Source: Phorcus lineatus
Lineage: Eukaryota > Mollusca > Gastropoda > Trochida > Trochidae
Reading direction: 5' to 3'
Assembly: GCA_921293015.1 (NCBI GenBank)
Contig: OV121085.1
Coordinates: forward strand, 12,673,731 to 12,737,730
Length of the DNA: 64,000 bases
Both the position numbers and the translations under genes were made by a program. Shown here piece after piece: positions 13,866 through 26,500 of the stretch. The notes below the pieces were generated by a model. That model had not been told where the DNA came from. It made no database searches and worked only from the letters and a program-made list of their open reading frames with translations. How positions within the stretch are numbered: position 1 is the stretch's first letter; each line of letters starts with the position of its first letter.

Positions 13866-14452
13866 CAATAAAGGTATTCGTCAAAACAGTTAGCAAAGAT
13901 GCGTTCTTCTGTGCAAATCCAAGGACGCTTGCCTCAACTTGTTTTCATGGTTATTTCTAAAACAGGAAATGACTAGGTGGAAACAAAATAATCTTAGCCT
14001 GATATCATCATGTTAAGCATTATTTACCACAACCGCTCCCCCATATAAGAGTTCTTCAAATTATGAAATATATCAAAATATGTATTTGAGTTAAAAATTG
14101 CTCATTTTCTGTCCATTTTCGGAATAATTTGATTCCATATAAGAATCTTAGTTTTATCATTTACCAAAAGATTATTTGCTTGCAGCATAAACAAATATTG
14201 TAACCTTTATGGAAACCTTTAATAGGTGAAATAATCAAAACCTCTAAAGTAACAATCAGTTCAATTTTAATCTCATTTGTTATCCGTTTGGTTTAAGAAA
14301 GCATCGTATTTGTTATGATTGTAAGCGATAGAACGGAAGTGTCTATTCCATATCGGGAGCGACATTCGCCTGGCCAAGGCCAGTTGTAACATTTTCGCAC
14401 GCTCTCGTTTCACTGCAATTTAGTGCTTCAAGTAGCAAACAAAATTCATAAA
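13866..14452. promoter_or_regulatory. Shared (bidirectional) promoter interval, IRAK1BP1 / JAGN1
   Basis: The two ATGs face away from each other across 587 bp, so both promoters and 5' UTRs must fit here unless upstream non-coding exons exist. The part nearest JAGN1 (about 14330-14410) is less AT-rich than its surroundings and holds the palindrome TGGCCAAGGCCA. No TATA box or initiator could be assigned with confidence. Confidence 0.55.
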
Positions 14453-16117
14453 ATGTCTTCTAGATTTGGAAATAGACCTGAGGGGTCAGATGGAAGCGAT
14501 TTCTGGCACAGAGAAAGCATCGCTTGGCAGCACAAAGTTAGGTAAGTAAGCAGAGTCAGTGAGTTGTCATAATGACCTAGGCTGCATGCCATATGTTGCC
14601 GGTAAGTTCTACTTGGTGGTTATCGGCGGTGGTTGACAAAAAATGACAACGTGTATTGACAACATTCAGATAACGGAGTTGTTAAACAATATGTTGAACA
14701 AGAAAATATTTCTTCAAAAAGCTCTCTAAAAAGATGCTTATATCACTTTTCCCGATAAAAATGATTTAGGAGATGAGGGATATTCTTTGCCTTTTGATGA
14801 TACTTATGAAGGAAAATAATCAAATGTCATAGACTGATGGTTAGTTTGACACTTAAATTTTAACGTAGTTGAGTGAACAAATTACAGCCTGGTCAGATAT
14901 TTTGGTATGGATTAAATAGGAACCAAAAAATATCAATTATAAAAAAATTGCTATTCATAAATGTTTAGAACTTTTATTCACAATTACTGATCTAGGTCAT
15001 GTTCATTTAACCTTTGACAATCTTTGGATCGACCAATTAAAAATGAGGGCAAGAATTTAATTTTGGTCTTTGGTATATCGGCTATTTCATTATGTCATTA
15101 GCCCTGCATTTGTCTATGTTTGTCCATTAAAATTTTTTGTAATTGTGTGACTTGATTTTTTAGTTTCCTTTTGCACCATGGAAAAAATACACTACGTACA
15201 AATATTCCGCAAACAATATCTGCACAGAGTTGATAATGACATCAAATTTTTTAACATAATTAACAGCCAAACAAAGGTTACAATCAGATTTTGTGATCAA
15301 GGTGCAAGTGTGGCCAATCAATCTCAATGACGAACGATTCAAAGTGCTCGGCCAGCTCTCTTTTATGATTGGCTGTTTTTTTGTGCTTGCTTGACACGGA
15401 ACTGATGTGTAATTTTCTAGATGTAGTAATTGACGATGGGACGTATAATATTGGAGCTAGTTTTACCTAGATTGGAAGAACATAAACTTCATTCTCCATT
15501 CTGTTAATTATCACCGTGATATGTTGATTCTTAGAGGAACCACCCATTTTGAAATCAAGATCATTCATAAAGTTGCATGCAAGAAAAACATCAATAGCCA
15601 ATGTATAAGATAAACAAACATTGTATATTTCAGTGTTGAAAACAAGTCCCGCCTCCGCCTCAACCTGTTCTTCCACTTCCTGGTCGGAATGATGATGTTC
15701 ATCAGACTGCTTCCGGCCCTCACAGCATTTTTTGGAGTTTCGGTGAAAATGCTTCGACGATGGGACCTTCCCGCACCCCGTGCTTGGGAATATGCTTGGT
15801 TCATCAGTGTCATTGCTGCCATCCTTGGCTGGAAGTCAACACCAAACAATCAAACTTTTCTAATCAAGCAGTACATGCTCGGGACTGTGGTGTTTGGAGT
15901 TTTGCCAATTATTTTCGGTTTTATCGATCTCTGGGAGGACCTGTCTAGTTACTACCATGATAAGAAATATACTTATGTTATGTTTGGCTTTCCTGCAGTT
16001 GTTGTGTGGTGCCTGTTCCTGTTTGCTGCAGTACAGCTTCATACCTTTGGATTATATTTTGGCACTGTACTCATTAGGGCATGGCGACCCAGAGTTATGA
16101 AACCTAAAGAACAGTAA
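14453..16117 (+). CDS. JAGN1: Protein jagunal homologue (ER membrane protein)
   Basis: Two exons, 14453-14541 and 15634-16117 (stop TAA 16115-16117), join at phase 2 to give 190 aa; human JAGN1 has 183. The N-terminus keeps the family signature, a GSDGSDFxHRE block at residues 11-21. Four hydrophobic segments follow at about 40-63, 81-97, 107-130 and 143-173, as expected for this tetraspanning ER protein. It ends KPKEQ, which fits a KxKxx dilysine ER-retrieval motif. Jagunal organises the ER and early secretory traffic in the Drosophila oocyte and in vertebrate neutrophils; that role is family knowledge. AATAAA at 16529-16534 is a possible poly(A) signal. The start is fixed by family alignment and by being the first ATG after the GC-richer promoter. 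Confidence 0.92.
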
Positions 16118-19100
16118 AAAAATCTTCCTCTCTCAAGTTTTGCATGTTCTCAATGTTTTACCCATACTTATAAATCCAGCTGTCAAATCTTACCAAAAAA
16201 TTGGTTATTTAAATACAAAAGTGTTATATCTAGTTGAATGAATTCAACCTCTTGTTTAAAAATGATTTCTACTTTCTTACTTCACCATTTGAATTGACAT
16301 TAATTGGTTAATGGTGCTGTTCAACTTACCAATGTTTATATCATTCAAATGGACATCACTTACTCAAATGAAGAACAAATATTGAATTCAGGAGTATTAC
16401 TTTTGAGCCGCTGGAAAGTTAATAATTTGGAAGAGAAAATTTGTTGATATGAACCAAGCCATGTGTCATGAATTAAACATAAAAGTTTTCCTATATCACC
16501 CATCTGCACAGAAGTAATTTGGAAACCTAATAAATATTTCGCTTGAATATCTGTTGATATAACAAATGATTATTTATGAATGATGGCTAATGTTTGACAG
16601 CTGGATAATCTTACCATCTAACTTATTTCAGTGATTGTATGTATGAAGTCCATCTCCACAAGCTGTAGTTGTTCAAGACGCATATTTGACACTTGTGCAA
16701 TACTTAGTAGATGATGTAATTGGTTTAGAAATTCATTTTATTGAATTTTACCTTTAACGTTCCTTAGGCTGGCAATAGGTTTCAGATGAACAAATTCTTT
16801 TGGGCTGGTGATTTATTAGCTCATTTCATACAATATGTAACTTTGATTTTAATATTGTCTCCTTAAGGTTATCTGAAAGAGATTTTTGTCAAAACTGCTC
16901 ATTCATAAGTGTTTCCTAAATTAACTTAATTGTTCTAAAATCTCACAGGTTCTATTAAAAACACAATTAAAATTAGGATTTGGTGAAAGATTTTTTATTT
17001 GTTGAGCACTTTAAAGGAACACTACAAACTTGTTATTACAGTTTTGCATGCCAATATATACACTTGAAGATGCAGAATCTTTTCAATGTCACTTTGTAAT
17101 TTTTCATATATTCTGAATTTCCATCAACTATATCTATTATTTATATGGTCACATATTTTTCAAAAAAGTTCTCATATAGTTCACTTTTTGATAAAACAAC
17201 CAAAAATATAACTGGTTTTGTGAACTGCCCCCATAATTTATATTATTCAAATAACTTTTATAAACATACCTCTAGATGAAAAGAGAAAAATATTTTAAAC
17301 TTTGTTATTTCAATGGTGTGATGTAGATACTGACATTGCTATCAAGGAAACATCTTAATTCAAATGTAATTCATTGCACTCAGGTCAATAGAGAAGTCAA
17401 AATCCAAAAACATGTTCCTTTCCAACAGAGATATATTTGATCCATTGTCCTTGGTTTGCACATTGTATCTATGATATCTTTCAACATCCTGCTCCATGTG
17501 GGTAAATTCATCCATTAGACTCTCTCTGTGCCCTGATTTTCTTCACAGGATTAGCTTTTTATCGCAGACAATTTCCTTAAAATAAGAATCCGCTCATTTT
17601 ATTGATATACCCTGCTAGATTGCTCTTTATAGATCTCAGGCATTCAGCTTGAAGCGGGTACGCTGGTGACCTTTGGCGTGGAAATATCCCTATTTATCCC
17701 ACACTGTGTTTAATCATTCATTAGCATTACGTTCGCGATGTTTTGGAAGTGCACTCAGGGTCTTTTAGCTAGCTTTCTGATTTGTCCAATTTTTCTTCCG
17801 CCGACACACAACTTTTTTGGGTTTCCCAAGATCTACTGTTCCCTCTCCACCATTGATTTAAAAAAAGCACACTTACGTTGTGTATAAAAAACAAAATGTG
17901 AGCAAATGGTTAGATCTAATCTTAGATCTTAAACATCCAATGCAATGACTCAGGATTTAGAAATGTTTGGAGTGATGGGAAATAAACACATGCTCAAAGC
18001 TAAGATTAACCAGTTGTTGGCATGTCCTGAGAAGAAAACGGGGGAATGTTGGAGTCTCAAGGATAAATGTATATACCCTTTTGAGCAGGAGAATCCTTCA
18101 AGGGCATTATTGGATTGTGAACTCGATTGTCTGTCCATGTTTGACGCACTTGAACTAACGTAGGTAGCTACGCCTGAAGACAAAATGTTGTTTTTGGATG
18201 TTTGGAGGTGACTGTTCATTAACCATGCAAGTTGTGTGCAAGTTTTTATGAATAAACCATGATGAAAACATCTTCTTTTTTTTTGATAATGGTAAATAAT
18301 TGTTGACACTCTTATCACTGCAAACTACCAAGTTGCACTTAATCATCTAAAACAAAGTTTGTAAATTGATATGATACCTGTTTTTGGAGCTATCACATGC
18401 TACCAAGTGAAAAAACACAAAAAAGGTGCTCTAGTGGAAATTATAAATGCCACTTATGCTGAAATATTTCCAAAGCAGTACTATACAATAACTCTTTGAG
18501 AAACTATGACTTTTGAATTCATGACATTTTTGGATATTTTTGGTCCAGTTAAAAAGTTTTAAAAAATGTTTCGAAAGTCATTTTATTCGAATTGCAAAGT
18601 TGGCAAGTATATTTCATTGACCATTTCATTCAAATCTGAAATTATCCATGGAAAGAGTGTTTCAAATTTAGGTTTTCTTTTAAGAACTTTTGAGCAGAAT
18701 CACCATCCTGCAACATCAGCATATTAGTATCCGGAGAGCTCATTAACTACCCTGATATCTTTCAGGCCAACTGTCTCGTATTGCTGAGGGCTGGTTATTC
18801 AAAGCTATGTTTAGCAAGTTTGTTTTTTTTACCAAATTAAAAATTGTTATGCAAGGAGCTTGAAGCTCATATCTCAAAACTCAATGAGTTTTCGTCTGGA
18901 TAGTTTCGCAACATTTTGATGCCAGTATTTTCATTGGCTGGTTATCTATTGAGTGCTATGAGAAATTTGACTTGATAGACATCGGGAAGCTCTGAGGATT
19001 CAAATACCCATGTAGAGGCATGTTTTATCACCAAATAAAGCTGTAGAGGGGACATTGTTGGCCCTCCAAGAGTTCTAGGAATTATTACCCTTGCATGTCT

Positions 19101-20462
19101 GATGTTGAAGAAGCTCGAACCTGCCTGTTCTCAATCCTGTTTGCATTGAGCTTGACCTTGTGTCCCCAGAAGCATGTGGAATGTGTGTTCTACTCTAGAA
19201 GTCAGGTATAGCTAAACACTGCCAACTTGGAGCCACACACATTGCTCTACAGTCTAAGAATGTGATTGTCCTCAAAGAGATAAGAATTATCAATGCAAAT
19301 GGCTGAAATATTGTACAAGTGGTGCTAAAGGACAATTCCCTCACTCAGTTACGATGGTGAAATATCCATGAATTGGATGAAATGAAGATGGCAAAATTTT
19401 CCTGTGCAGATGGATTATCTTCACTACCCTAAAGTGACAAAATACATTAATTGCTAAAATGTCAATGGTCCCAAAGTAACTTTTGAAAACTTATTAAAAT
19501 GTGAAAATTTGAAGGAATCTAAGTGATGAATAGAGGTCCATGGAAGGAAATATCTTTACAAGACAAGAATTATGATACACAGGCAAAGTTATCTACAATA
19601 TCCAAAAATACTCCCAAGAAAGACAACAACTGACTTATGTTAGAGCCCCAGAAAGAATCTCTTTATGGTTTATGTTACAAGCGAGAAGTAATTTTGAAGA
19701 CAGGATATAATTCAACGCAGCTACAACTTGGTGATTATTCAAATGTGACAGGATTTGCTGACCAGCTATTTTGTAATTCAAGTTTGAACTGTGGTTTTGT
19801 CTGTGCGGCTTGAACCGGTGACTGGACTCTTCTTGCTTCGGAGTCGTCGTACTTGAATTGCACCGTAGAGGTACCTTATCCAGTTTATAATAATAGAATA
19901 AGAATAAAATAATAGGAATAGTAAATATTTGGGTAATAAATTTGAGATTTACGTTCAACACAAATGGTTTTTAATGTCGATTGAAGGCGTTGGTCACGTG
20001 TATAAATTTACTATATTTTTCATGGTTTCTGTTTTTCAGGATTCATCATTTTTGCTTGATCCTCGTCGGGTATATCTGGAGTGGACAAAACCGGTTTTTC
20101 TCTGTGGAACGACAATCTAATATGCGTTGGTGAAATCGGAACCTGGCTGATATATTGAAGTTTCATGATACGTAGAGGCTATAAATTATGAATGACTTTC
20201 GTTTTCATAAGAATGGAAAAGAAATGCACACGGTTTTCTTCATGACTTTGATGTGATAGAGACAAATATTGACTTATTTCTGTTCTGAACATATTAAGAC
20301 TCATAAAATGAAAACTACAAAGAATGCCTTCCCGATGCCGATTCATAACGTCGACGAAGACAACTCTTTTGATTGAAGAATGTTCTTATATTTTGGGTCC
20401 TATGGAATTGATTCACCCCATCCTTGAATTTGGTGCTGCACAGATTTGTTTGATCAATTCCG
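16118..20462. other. JAGN1 3' UTR and intergenic sequence
   Basis: AT-rich. At about 18704 there is a degraded left end of the CATCCTGC element family followed by CCCTGATATCTTTCAGGCC, without a recognisable right end. ORFs of 60-120 codons on both strands at 17945-18346 show no domain I know and no splice context. I see no RNA gene. Confidence 0.4.
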
Positions 20463-21398
20463 TTATGTGTCATATAACCACGCATTCTTTGAAGGCACAA
20501 AACTATCGGGAACTGTGTTAAGTATTGTGAACTCGCCCCGTTTGAGATTATTTGGAATAAATATTTTTTAAACTGGTTTCACTTTATTTGTTACGCTCAC
20601 AAGATTTTCATTTATAATTCCCATTTTTCCTAGTTCCCCTCCGCTCAATAAGGTATTAAAAACCAGTGGTTTTGGAGAAGAAGTCGAATATGAAAACTTT
20701 TTAAAAAGGATTTAAATTGGGATTAAAGGGGCATTAGCACGTTTTTAGATGAATGGAATTATCTCTCGAAAACGATAATAAATGTTTTAAATTACAATAA
20801 AATTTATTTAATCAAAAGATACAGTTTTAGAACGAACGTACCATGATCAGTTAAGCAAACGAAACCATTTTCTTTCCTCGGAGGTATTCATACAAAAATG
20901 GTCGCCAGTGGCGTTTGTTTAATACCTGATTATTTCCTCTGTGACTTAGGATGATTGGTTGTGAGAAATGAGATGCTTCATCTTCTCAAGATAATATATT
21001 TTGGCATAAACAAATGTTTATTTATGAAAATTTGAAGAAATACATCTTTTCTAAAAACGTGATACTGTCCCTTTAAATCGATGAGTTGAATAATTGTTCA
21101 GGAATTACAATTATACACTTTAACGAAATTATTGCAACAACAATTTTTCGTGATCTATTTTATGTTTCGCAACCAACATGAACATACGAAGGTGTTATAA
21201 TTATCTTAAAGTTGTCCAAGTTATGTTATTTTTTTGGCAAATTCCTTACCAAAACGGAACGGTACCAACGGCGTCACAGACAGCTCAGCGTCGTGTTCAG
21301 TAATAAGAAGACGTTTTTCGGCATTCACTTGCAATTTGAGGTTGTAAAATACCGCCTTTCTTTCTTGTTTTGGTATCTTCAGTTGACTGTCCAATTCA
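20463..21398 (-). CDS. Two exon-like segments of an unrecognised minus-strand gene
   Basis: Segment 21250-21398 on the minus strand is open for 49 codons (ELDSQLKIPKQERKAVFYNL onward, ending VTPLVPFRF). It has an acceptor at its 5' end (atttgcag) and a gtaagg donor at its 3' end. The donor leaves one base, and an acceptor at 20513 (ttaacacag) lets 20463-20512 join in frame and end PSKNAWLYDT-stop. The amino-acid composition looks like protein rather than noise. I find no upstream exon I trust and do not recognise the family. Unspliced, the frame instead stops shortly after 21250, reading FGKEFAKKIT. Confidence 0.3.
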
Positions 21399-21642
21399 CT
21401 GCAAATCGAAATTCACCTCAACTTACATTGCTGTTACACCAAAACCATGAACTTTTCCTAATATACAAGGGTTACGTCGATGACAGTTTTGAAAATAATA
21501 AACTCGGTAATTATTAAAAGGGTGTTAATTTTTATATCTTGATGTATATTTGAATCTTAAAATAACAGTTTAATATAAATAGTATCTTTATCCGAATAAT
21601 ATCTTTATCCGAATATCAATATTTTTATCACCACTGTCATTG

Positions 21643-21786
21643 CATCCTGCTTCATCAGCGTAAATGATTCCGCTGATCGAGCTCCTTCCATATACCCTGA
21701 TATCCTTTACGACAAAAGCCTCGTATCGCTAGCTATCTAACCAGCAAATGAGACGACTCGCATCCAGCAACAGCTGTAGCAGGATG
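21643..21786. mobile_element. Short CATCCTGC-family TIR element with 9 bp target duplication
   Basis: It starts CATCCTGCTTCATCAGCG and ends GCAGGATG, flanked on both sides by the identical 9-mer CTGTCATTG (21634-21642 and 21787-21795). The interior matches the left half of the longer copy at 47042-47369 and most of the rest is deleted. A 9 bp duplication with long inverted repeats points to the Mutator superfamily (inference). Confidence 0.8.
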
Positions 21787-22209
21787 CTGTCATTGAAAAA
21801 GCAGGTGTTGCAATACTTTTTCAGGTGTATATTTGCGTCCTGGGACATCTAGATAACTTACGATCACTAAAACATCGTTGATTACTATCCAGGATCTAGT
21901 GACAATCATATCTATGCATATCCGTCACATACTAAATTCGCATTGAATTGAAATCGAAGTTTTTTAGAATCGATTTCACGTTTATGTAGAAAAATCGTAC
22001 ATAACAATCTAAAACAAGGTATCAGCAAGGTATCATTCGAGTGTTAAGTTGCCGACAACTTAAAATACATATCCTCTTTTGATGTTAGAACACGGAATTG
22101 CACGTGTATTATTTGTCTTTTCCCCCATTCCAAGTCCTCATTGTAATTCTTCAGCTGTTTACATATATAAGTGCTATGTAAAAAATTGTTATTTCATGTT
22201 TAACCGTAG

Positions 22210-22943
22210 ATAAGCGATACACTTCCTTCGAGCGAATTCTTCGCAACGAAGAAAAACACAGGCAAAAGTTCACTGATATTTATGTTTCACAAACGCGAGA
22301 GCTGAATGCCCAAGGAGTAAGTTAAGAGAAATGTCAGATTTCATATTCCCCATATTTCTGGGTTATGTTAATATAGATCAGATAACTCATAGACATACTG
22401 TTTCTACTGTATACAGCTATGATATAATATAATAGGTCCTCTGAAAGCAAACTTTCCAACAGTATAAAAGAAGAAAATTATCACATATTCTTCAAAAATG
22501 GCAACTGAAACGTGAATACCGCGGCACTTTAACAGTAAAATGAATTTTTTTTCGAAATTCTGTTATCTACAGTGGTTTAAGTAAAGTAATTTTCCGTATT
22601 ATCTTTGTTCTTGCATTTTGTGGAGCGGTATTCAGATAAGCTTGTTAATCTATTCATCTCTTTGATTCAAAATGGGTATTCATAGAATTAATTACAAAAT
22701 ATGGATATAAGATCTGATCTGACAGAAACCGTGCTTCAAAAAGTTTGTTTTAGAGCATCTTTTTTGCTTATTCATACAAACCATCACTCGCACATACTTT
22801 GAATTTCCAAATATGTAATAAAATCCAACTTCAAAGCTTCGATTCAGTGATAATATATTATCATCCCATAGTCCCTGAATCCCAATCTCATTGAAATCAG
22901 CTCAATAAACGCAGCGACGTACGAGGAACAAGTTTTGAGTTGA
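22210..22943 (+). CDS. Two terminal exons of an unrecognised plus-strand gene
   Basis: Exon-like 22210-22316 (acceptor accgtag, donor gtaagt) encodes 35 codons of charged, helix-prone sequence beginning KRYTSFERILRNEEKHRQKF. It ends at phase 0. The acceptor at 22871 (catcccatag) opens 22872-22943 in the same phase with 23 more codons ending TYEEQVLS-stop. Upstream coding exons were not found. The predicted gene would interleave with the minus-strand candidate at 20463-21398, so at least one may be a relic. The second segment also lies in a 23 bp inverted repeat (CAATCTCATTGAAATCAGCT and its complement), which weakens it. Confidence 0.3.
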
Positions 22944-23499
22944 TTTCAATCAGATTGCCTGAATCCGTTCGCCCTGTCTCGTACCGTGTGACTCGCAAAT
23001 TTGTGTTGGTTCAAACAATATTATATTTGGATAACGAATAAGAGTAATAAGAATCTTTTCAAAATTACATTTATATATATCGTCCCCACAAGACCGTTGA
23101 AACTTATCAATATCTATGAGGAGAAAATTCTGGGGTTTTAAAAATTTAAGTTGAACAAACATGTCTTCAATAATTGTCGACAAAGTCAAAATAATTTAGT
23201 TAATATACTTAAGTTTTTAGATGTAATCGAACAAACATCAACATTCAAATTTAATAGGGTTGGGGGTCGATTTTGTTTAACCCTTAATTGTTGCTTTTCA
23301 AAATACATTGTACGTAACTACAATCTATATTCATAAATATCATTTACTAATAACGTGAAATCATAGTGAATAGTCTAAATTTTGACTATTCATGAAAATG
23401 CGTGAAACGTCGTAAAATTTATCGTCCATGGAGGTAAGGGAGACAATCAAAAGTACTAACTCTTGAGTTTTTGAAAGCAATAATGTCAGCATATCCGGT

Positions 23500-23507
23500 G
23501 CGGGAAA
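23500..23507 (+). promoter_or_regulatory. E2F-type site (GCGGGAAA) upstream of ORC3
   Basis: GCGGGAAA is the complement of TTTCCCGC, the core E2F site, and lies 41 bp before the ORC3 ATG. E2F control of replication genes is well known in animals. Binding here is inferred from sequence and position only. Confidence 0.4.
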
Positions 23508-23548
23508 ATTGAGAGTAGTTCACGCCGTTTTTTTATTTTTCTATCAAT

Positions 23549-26500
23549 ATGGACACAGCAGAATCCGTTTCAAAGGTTATCTCTTGTTTTATTTATCTGT
23601 TTGTGTTTGCATGATTTGGTTAAAAACTGAATTCCTTGAACGATAACAAAACATGTTATATTATCGAAGTGGAGAAATCGAGCTCCCCTCTGTATGACGG
23701 AGTTTTCTATAATTATTGTGGGTCTTATCGTTATACATATTTTTCATCCAAATTATTTACCATCGACAGATTGTTGATTTTTGAAAAATAACTTAATCTT
23801 ATCTACTTCTATATCTAACTTATCTGTGAACAAAATCAATAAAGTAACAAAGGAATAAATATTGTTGACATTAAGATTTGATAAAAGCATTTGTAACTTC
23901 AGGAAAATATAAAAGTGTCTTGCAATAGTTTAAACAGGCAGATTGTTGATTTTTAAAATAACTGCACAATTATCCTAAAAAATATGTGAAACTTATCTGT
24001 GAACAAGATCAACAAAGTAACATTATCATAAAGGAATTAATATTGTTGACATTAAGATTTGATAAAAGCATTTGCATCTTCAGGAAAATTAATTTTCTAG
24101 TACAAAAATGCCTTGTAATAGTTTAAACAGGCAGCCATTTTAAACGGGGAATCTTGGACATAATTTCATTAAATTGGTATTTCTTTACAATAAAGGTTTT
24201 GAAAACAGTTATGTTATAATTTCCAAATAATGAGAACATTGTATTCAACTATGTTCCAACAATATCGTGAAAAAAGATTAAAAATTTTTTTTTTTAAACC
24301 CTTTATTGTCCTTTCTTTATTTGGCAGAAGCGTTGATTTTGGAATTTGTTTCTTATTTTTGTAGTAAATGGAATTTTATATTCAACACATCTGAAACCCT
24401 CAATAGATATTCCAATTGCACATGCTTCATCTTTTATTATATGTATCGAACTGTTAATAAACAAAAGTAAAATCCAACTTAATTAGGAGAGAATAATTTT
24501 TAAATTTGAGCACATACAGTATTATTTACAAAATGGAAATAACAGTAAAGACTTCAAATCAAATTTGATATTTTCTACTTGTTTAGTTACCTCTGCATTT
24601 GGTTTACTTTTATTACGCCTTTTGAAAATATGAATATACTTGGTCAGCATTGGAAAATGAAATGATTTTGCCACGATAATAGGGTCATATCTTGAACTGT
24701 GCTGTACCATAGAACAGGAGACAAATATGTTCATATAAAATGTTTTGTTACCATCTAAGGAATTCAGCACTATACCGAATGCTAGTGTTTATGAATTGAA
24801 ACACGTTATGAACCCTGATTACAGCCCTTACAAAAGGGTAGAAAAAGGTAACTTCAACCTTATCCACAATGACATGACTAGCTAGTGTTATCCCTACCAT
24901 TTTGAAAAATCTGTGGAAACATATATGATTACTTCTGATAAGTTTTTGTTCCTTATGCAAGATTTTCTAGTGGAAAGAAAAATAAGAATTGCTTGAATTG
25001 TTGCAACTTTCCTCAAATTTCTCCTATAGAATCTTTTGCTACATGACATTTAAGTTATTTTGAGGCTATGTTACAAATATACACTTAATATCTGAATGAT
25101 CTCTCTTCTTTAACAGAAATATATCATTTTATGATAAATATTTGTGAAAAATGTAATAATAAAATGACCATTCAGATAAATCAGACACGTGACCACTTTA
25201 ATTCAAGTATTATTTTACACTAACAATCAATTAAACTACATGTAGCATGTCTTGAATGGTCAAGTATGACCTAAGATGAATACTATGAAAACAGGTGACA
25301 TTAGTCTCACATATGATTCTCACTATACAATTATTCCTGAAATGTATTTTTTGATTGAATCTAGTTTTAGGCAAATTTTACAAGCACCTTTATTTTTGTT
25401 TCAGGGATGTTTTGCTTATAAAGGTAAAAAGAAAACTGCAAATCCAGGTAATATTACCACTATCTTATCATTTAAGTTAAGTTTGAAAGTATTTGCATAA
25501 TTCTTTTTTGTGTAATGAATTACAAACAACTTTTGTCATGATTTTTTAAATTTTTGTCGTGGTATATTTCAGGTTAGAAGAATTAAACAAGAGCTTGTGG
25601 GTAAAACTAGGAATATTCGTTATTATTTTTGCAGTATGTCACATAGATTTCATTATGCTGAATCATAATCTAATAATTACAATATATTGCATGCAAGATT
25701 TGATATTATATTTTAGATTTGAATTTTCTTACCGTTTTCTCAGCGGCATATTTCGCTAAGAAGGATGTTGGATGTGAAGCAAGACTCAGTGCCTATGAAT
25801 CGCTTTGGGAGAGTATTGATACGGACATAAAGGTAAGTAAACAATTCACACTTTCCTTCAATCTCATTAAAATAAAATCTAACATTGCTGCACTACGTTA
25901 TGCAGATAATAGATCTCACTAGGCTCCCTTACTCAAGCCGTCAGGTTAACTAACCTTTGTTTCAGTTTGACCTTAAAATCTCATTGGCTTGCCGCCAATA
26001 CCTTCGAGTAATCACAATGCGCGTCTCTTGGTGGCAAGTGTTTCCGCAAGTAAAAGTTGAAACTTTTATAAATTTTTCATTTTACAGAGAACAAGTTGAA
26101 CTCATTTACATATATGTCTATTAATACCATTTAACCCAGCAGATTTAATCATAACATTTTAGTTTTGACGAAACAAGGGTCAATCTCATTAGCATATAGA
26201 TAAGCATTTGGATTGATACAGTCTACAGTAAAGGATAACGTTGAGGAATGCAGTATTTGCTTTGCGAAAGATAACTCCATAGCTTTTATTTGACTTGTTT
26301 GTCCAACAAACCAAGCTAGGGTAAATTAAATGTACATAAAATACATTAATTCGGGTATTTAGGCATTTTACATTCGGAAAACATTCGGAAGTTTGTGGTT
26401 TCCGAGATCTGAAAAGCATACAAGCGAAATGCAACTCGCCAGCACCATAGATTACGGGGCGAATTCGCTCATTGGCTGATTTGAATTATGTCAGAGGCCA

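Noticed and set aside
17945-18346. Overlapping ORFs of 72 and 122 codons on opposite strands
   Set aside because: No domain, no splice signals, both strands equally open.
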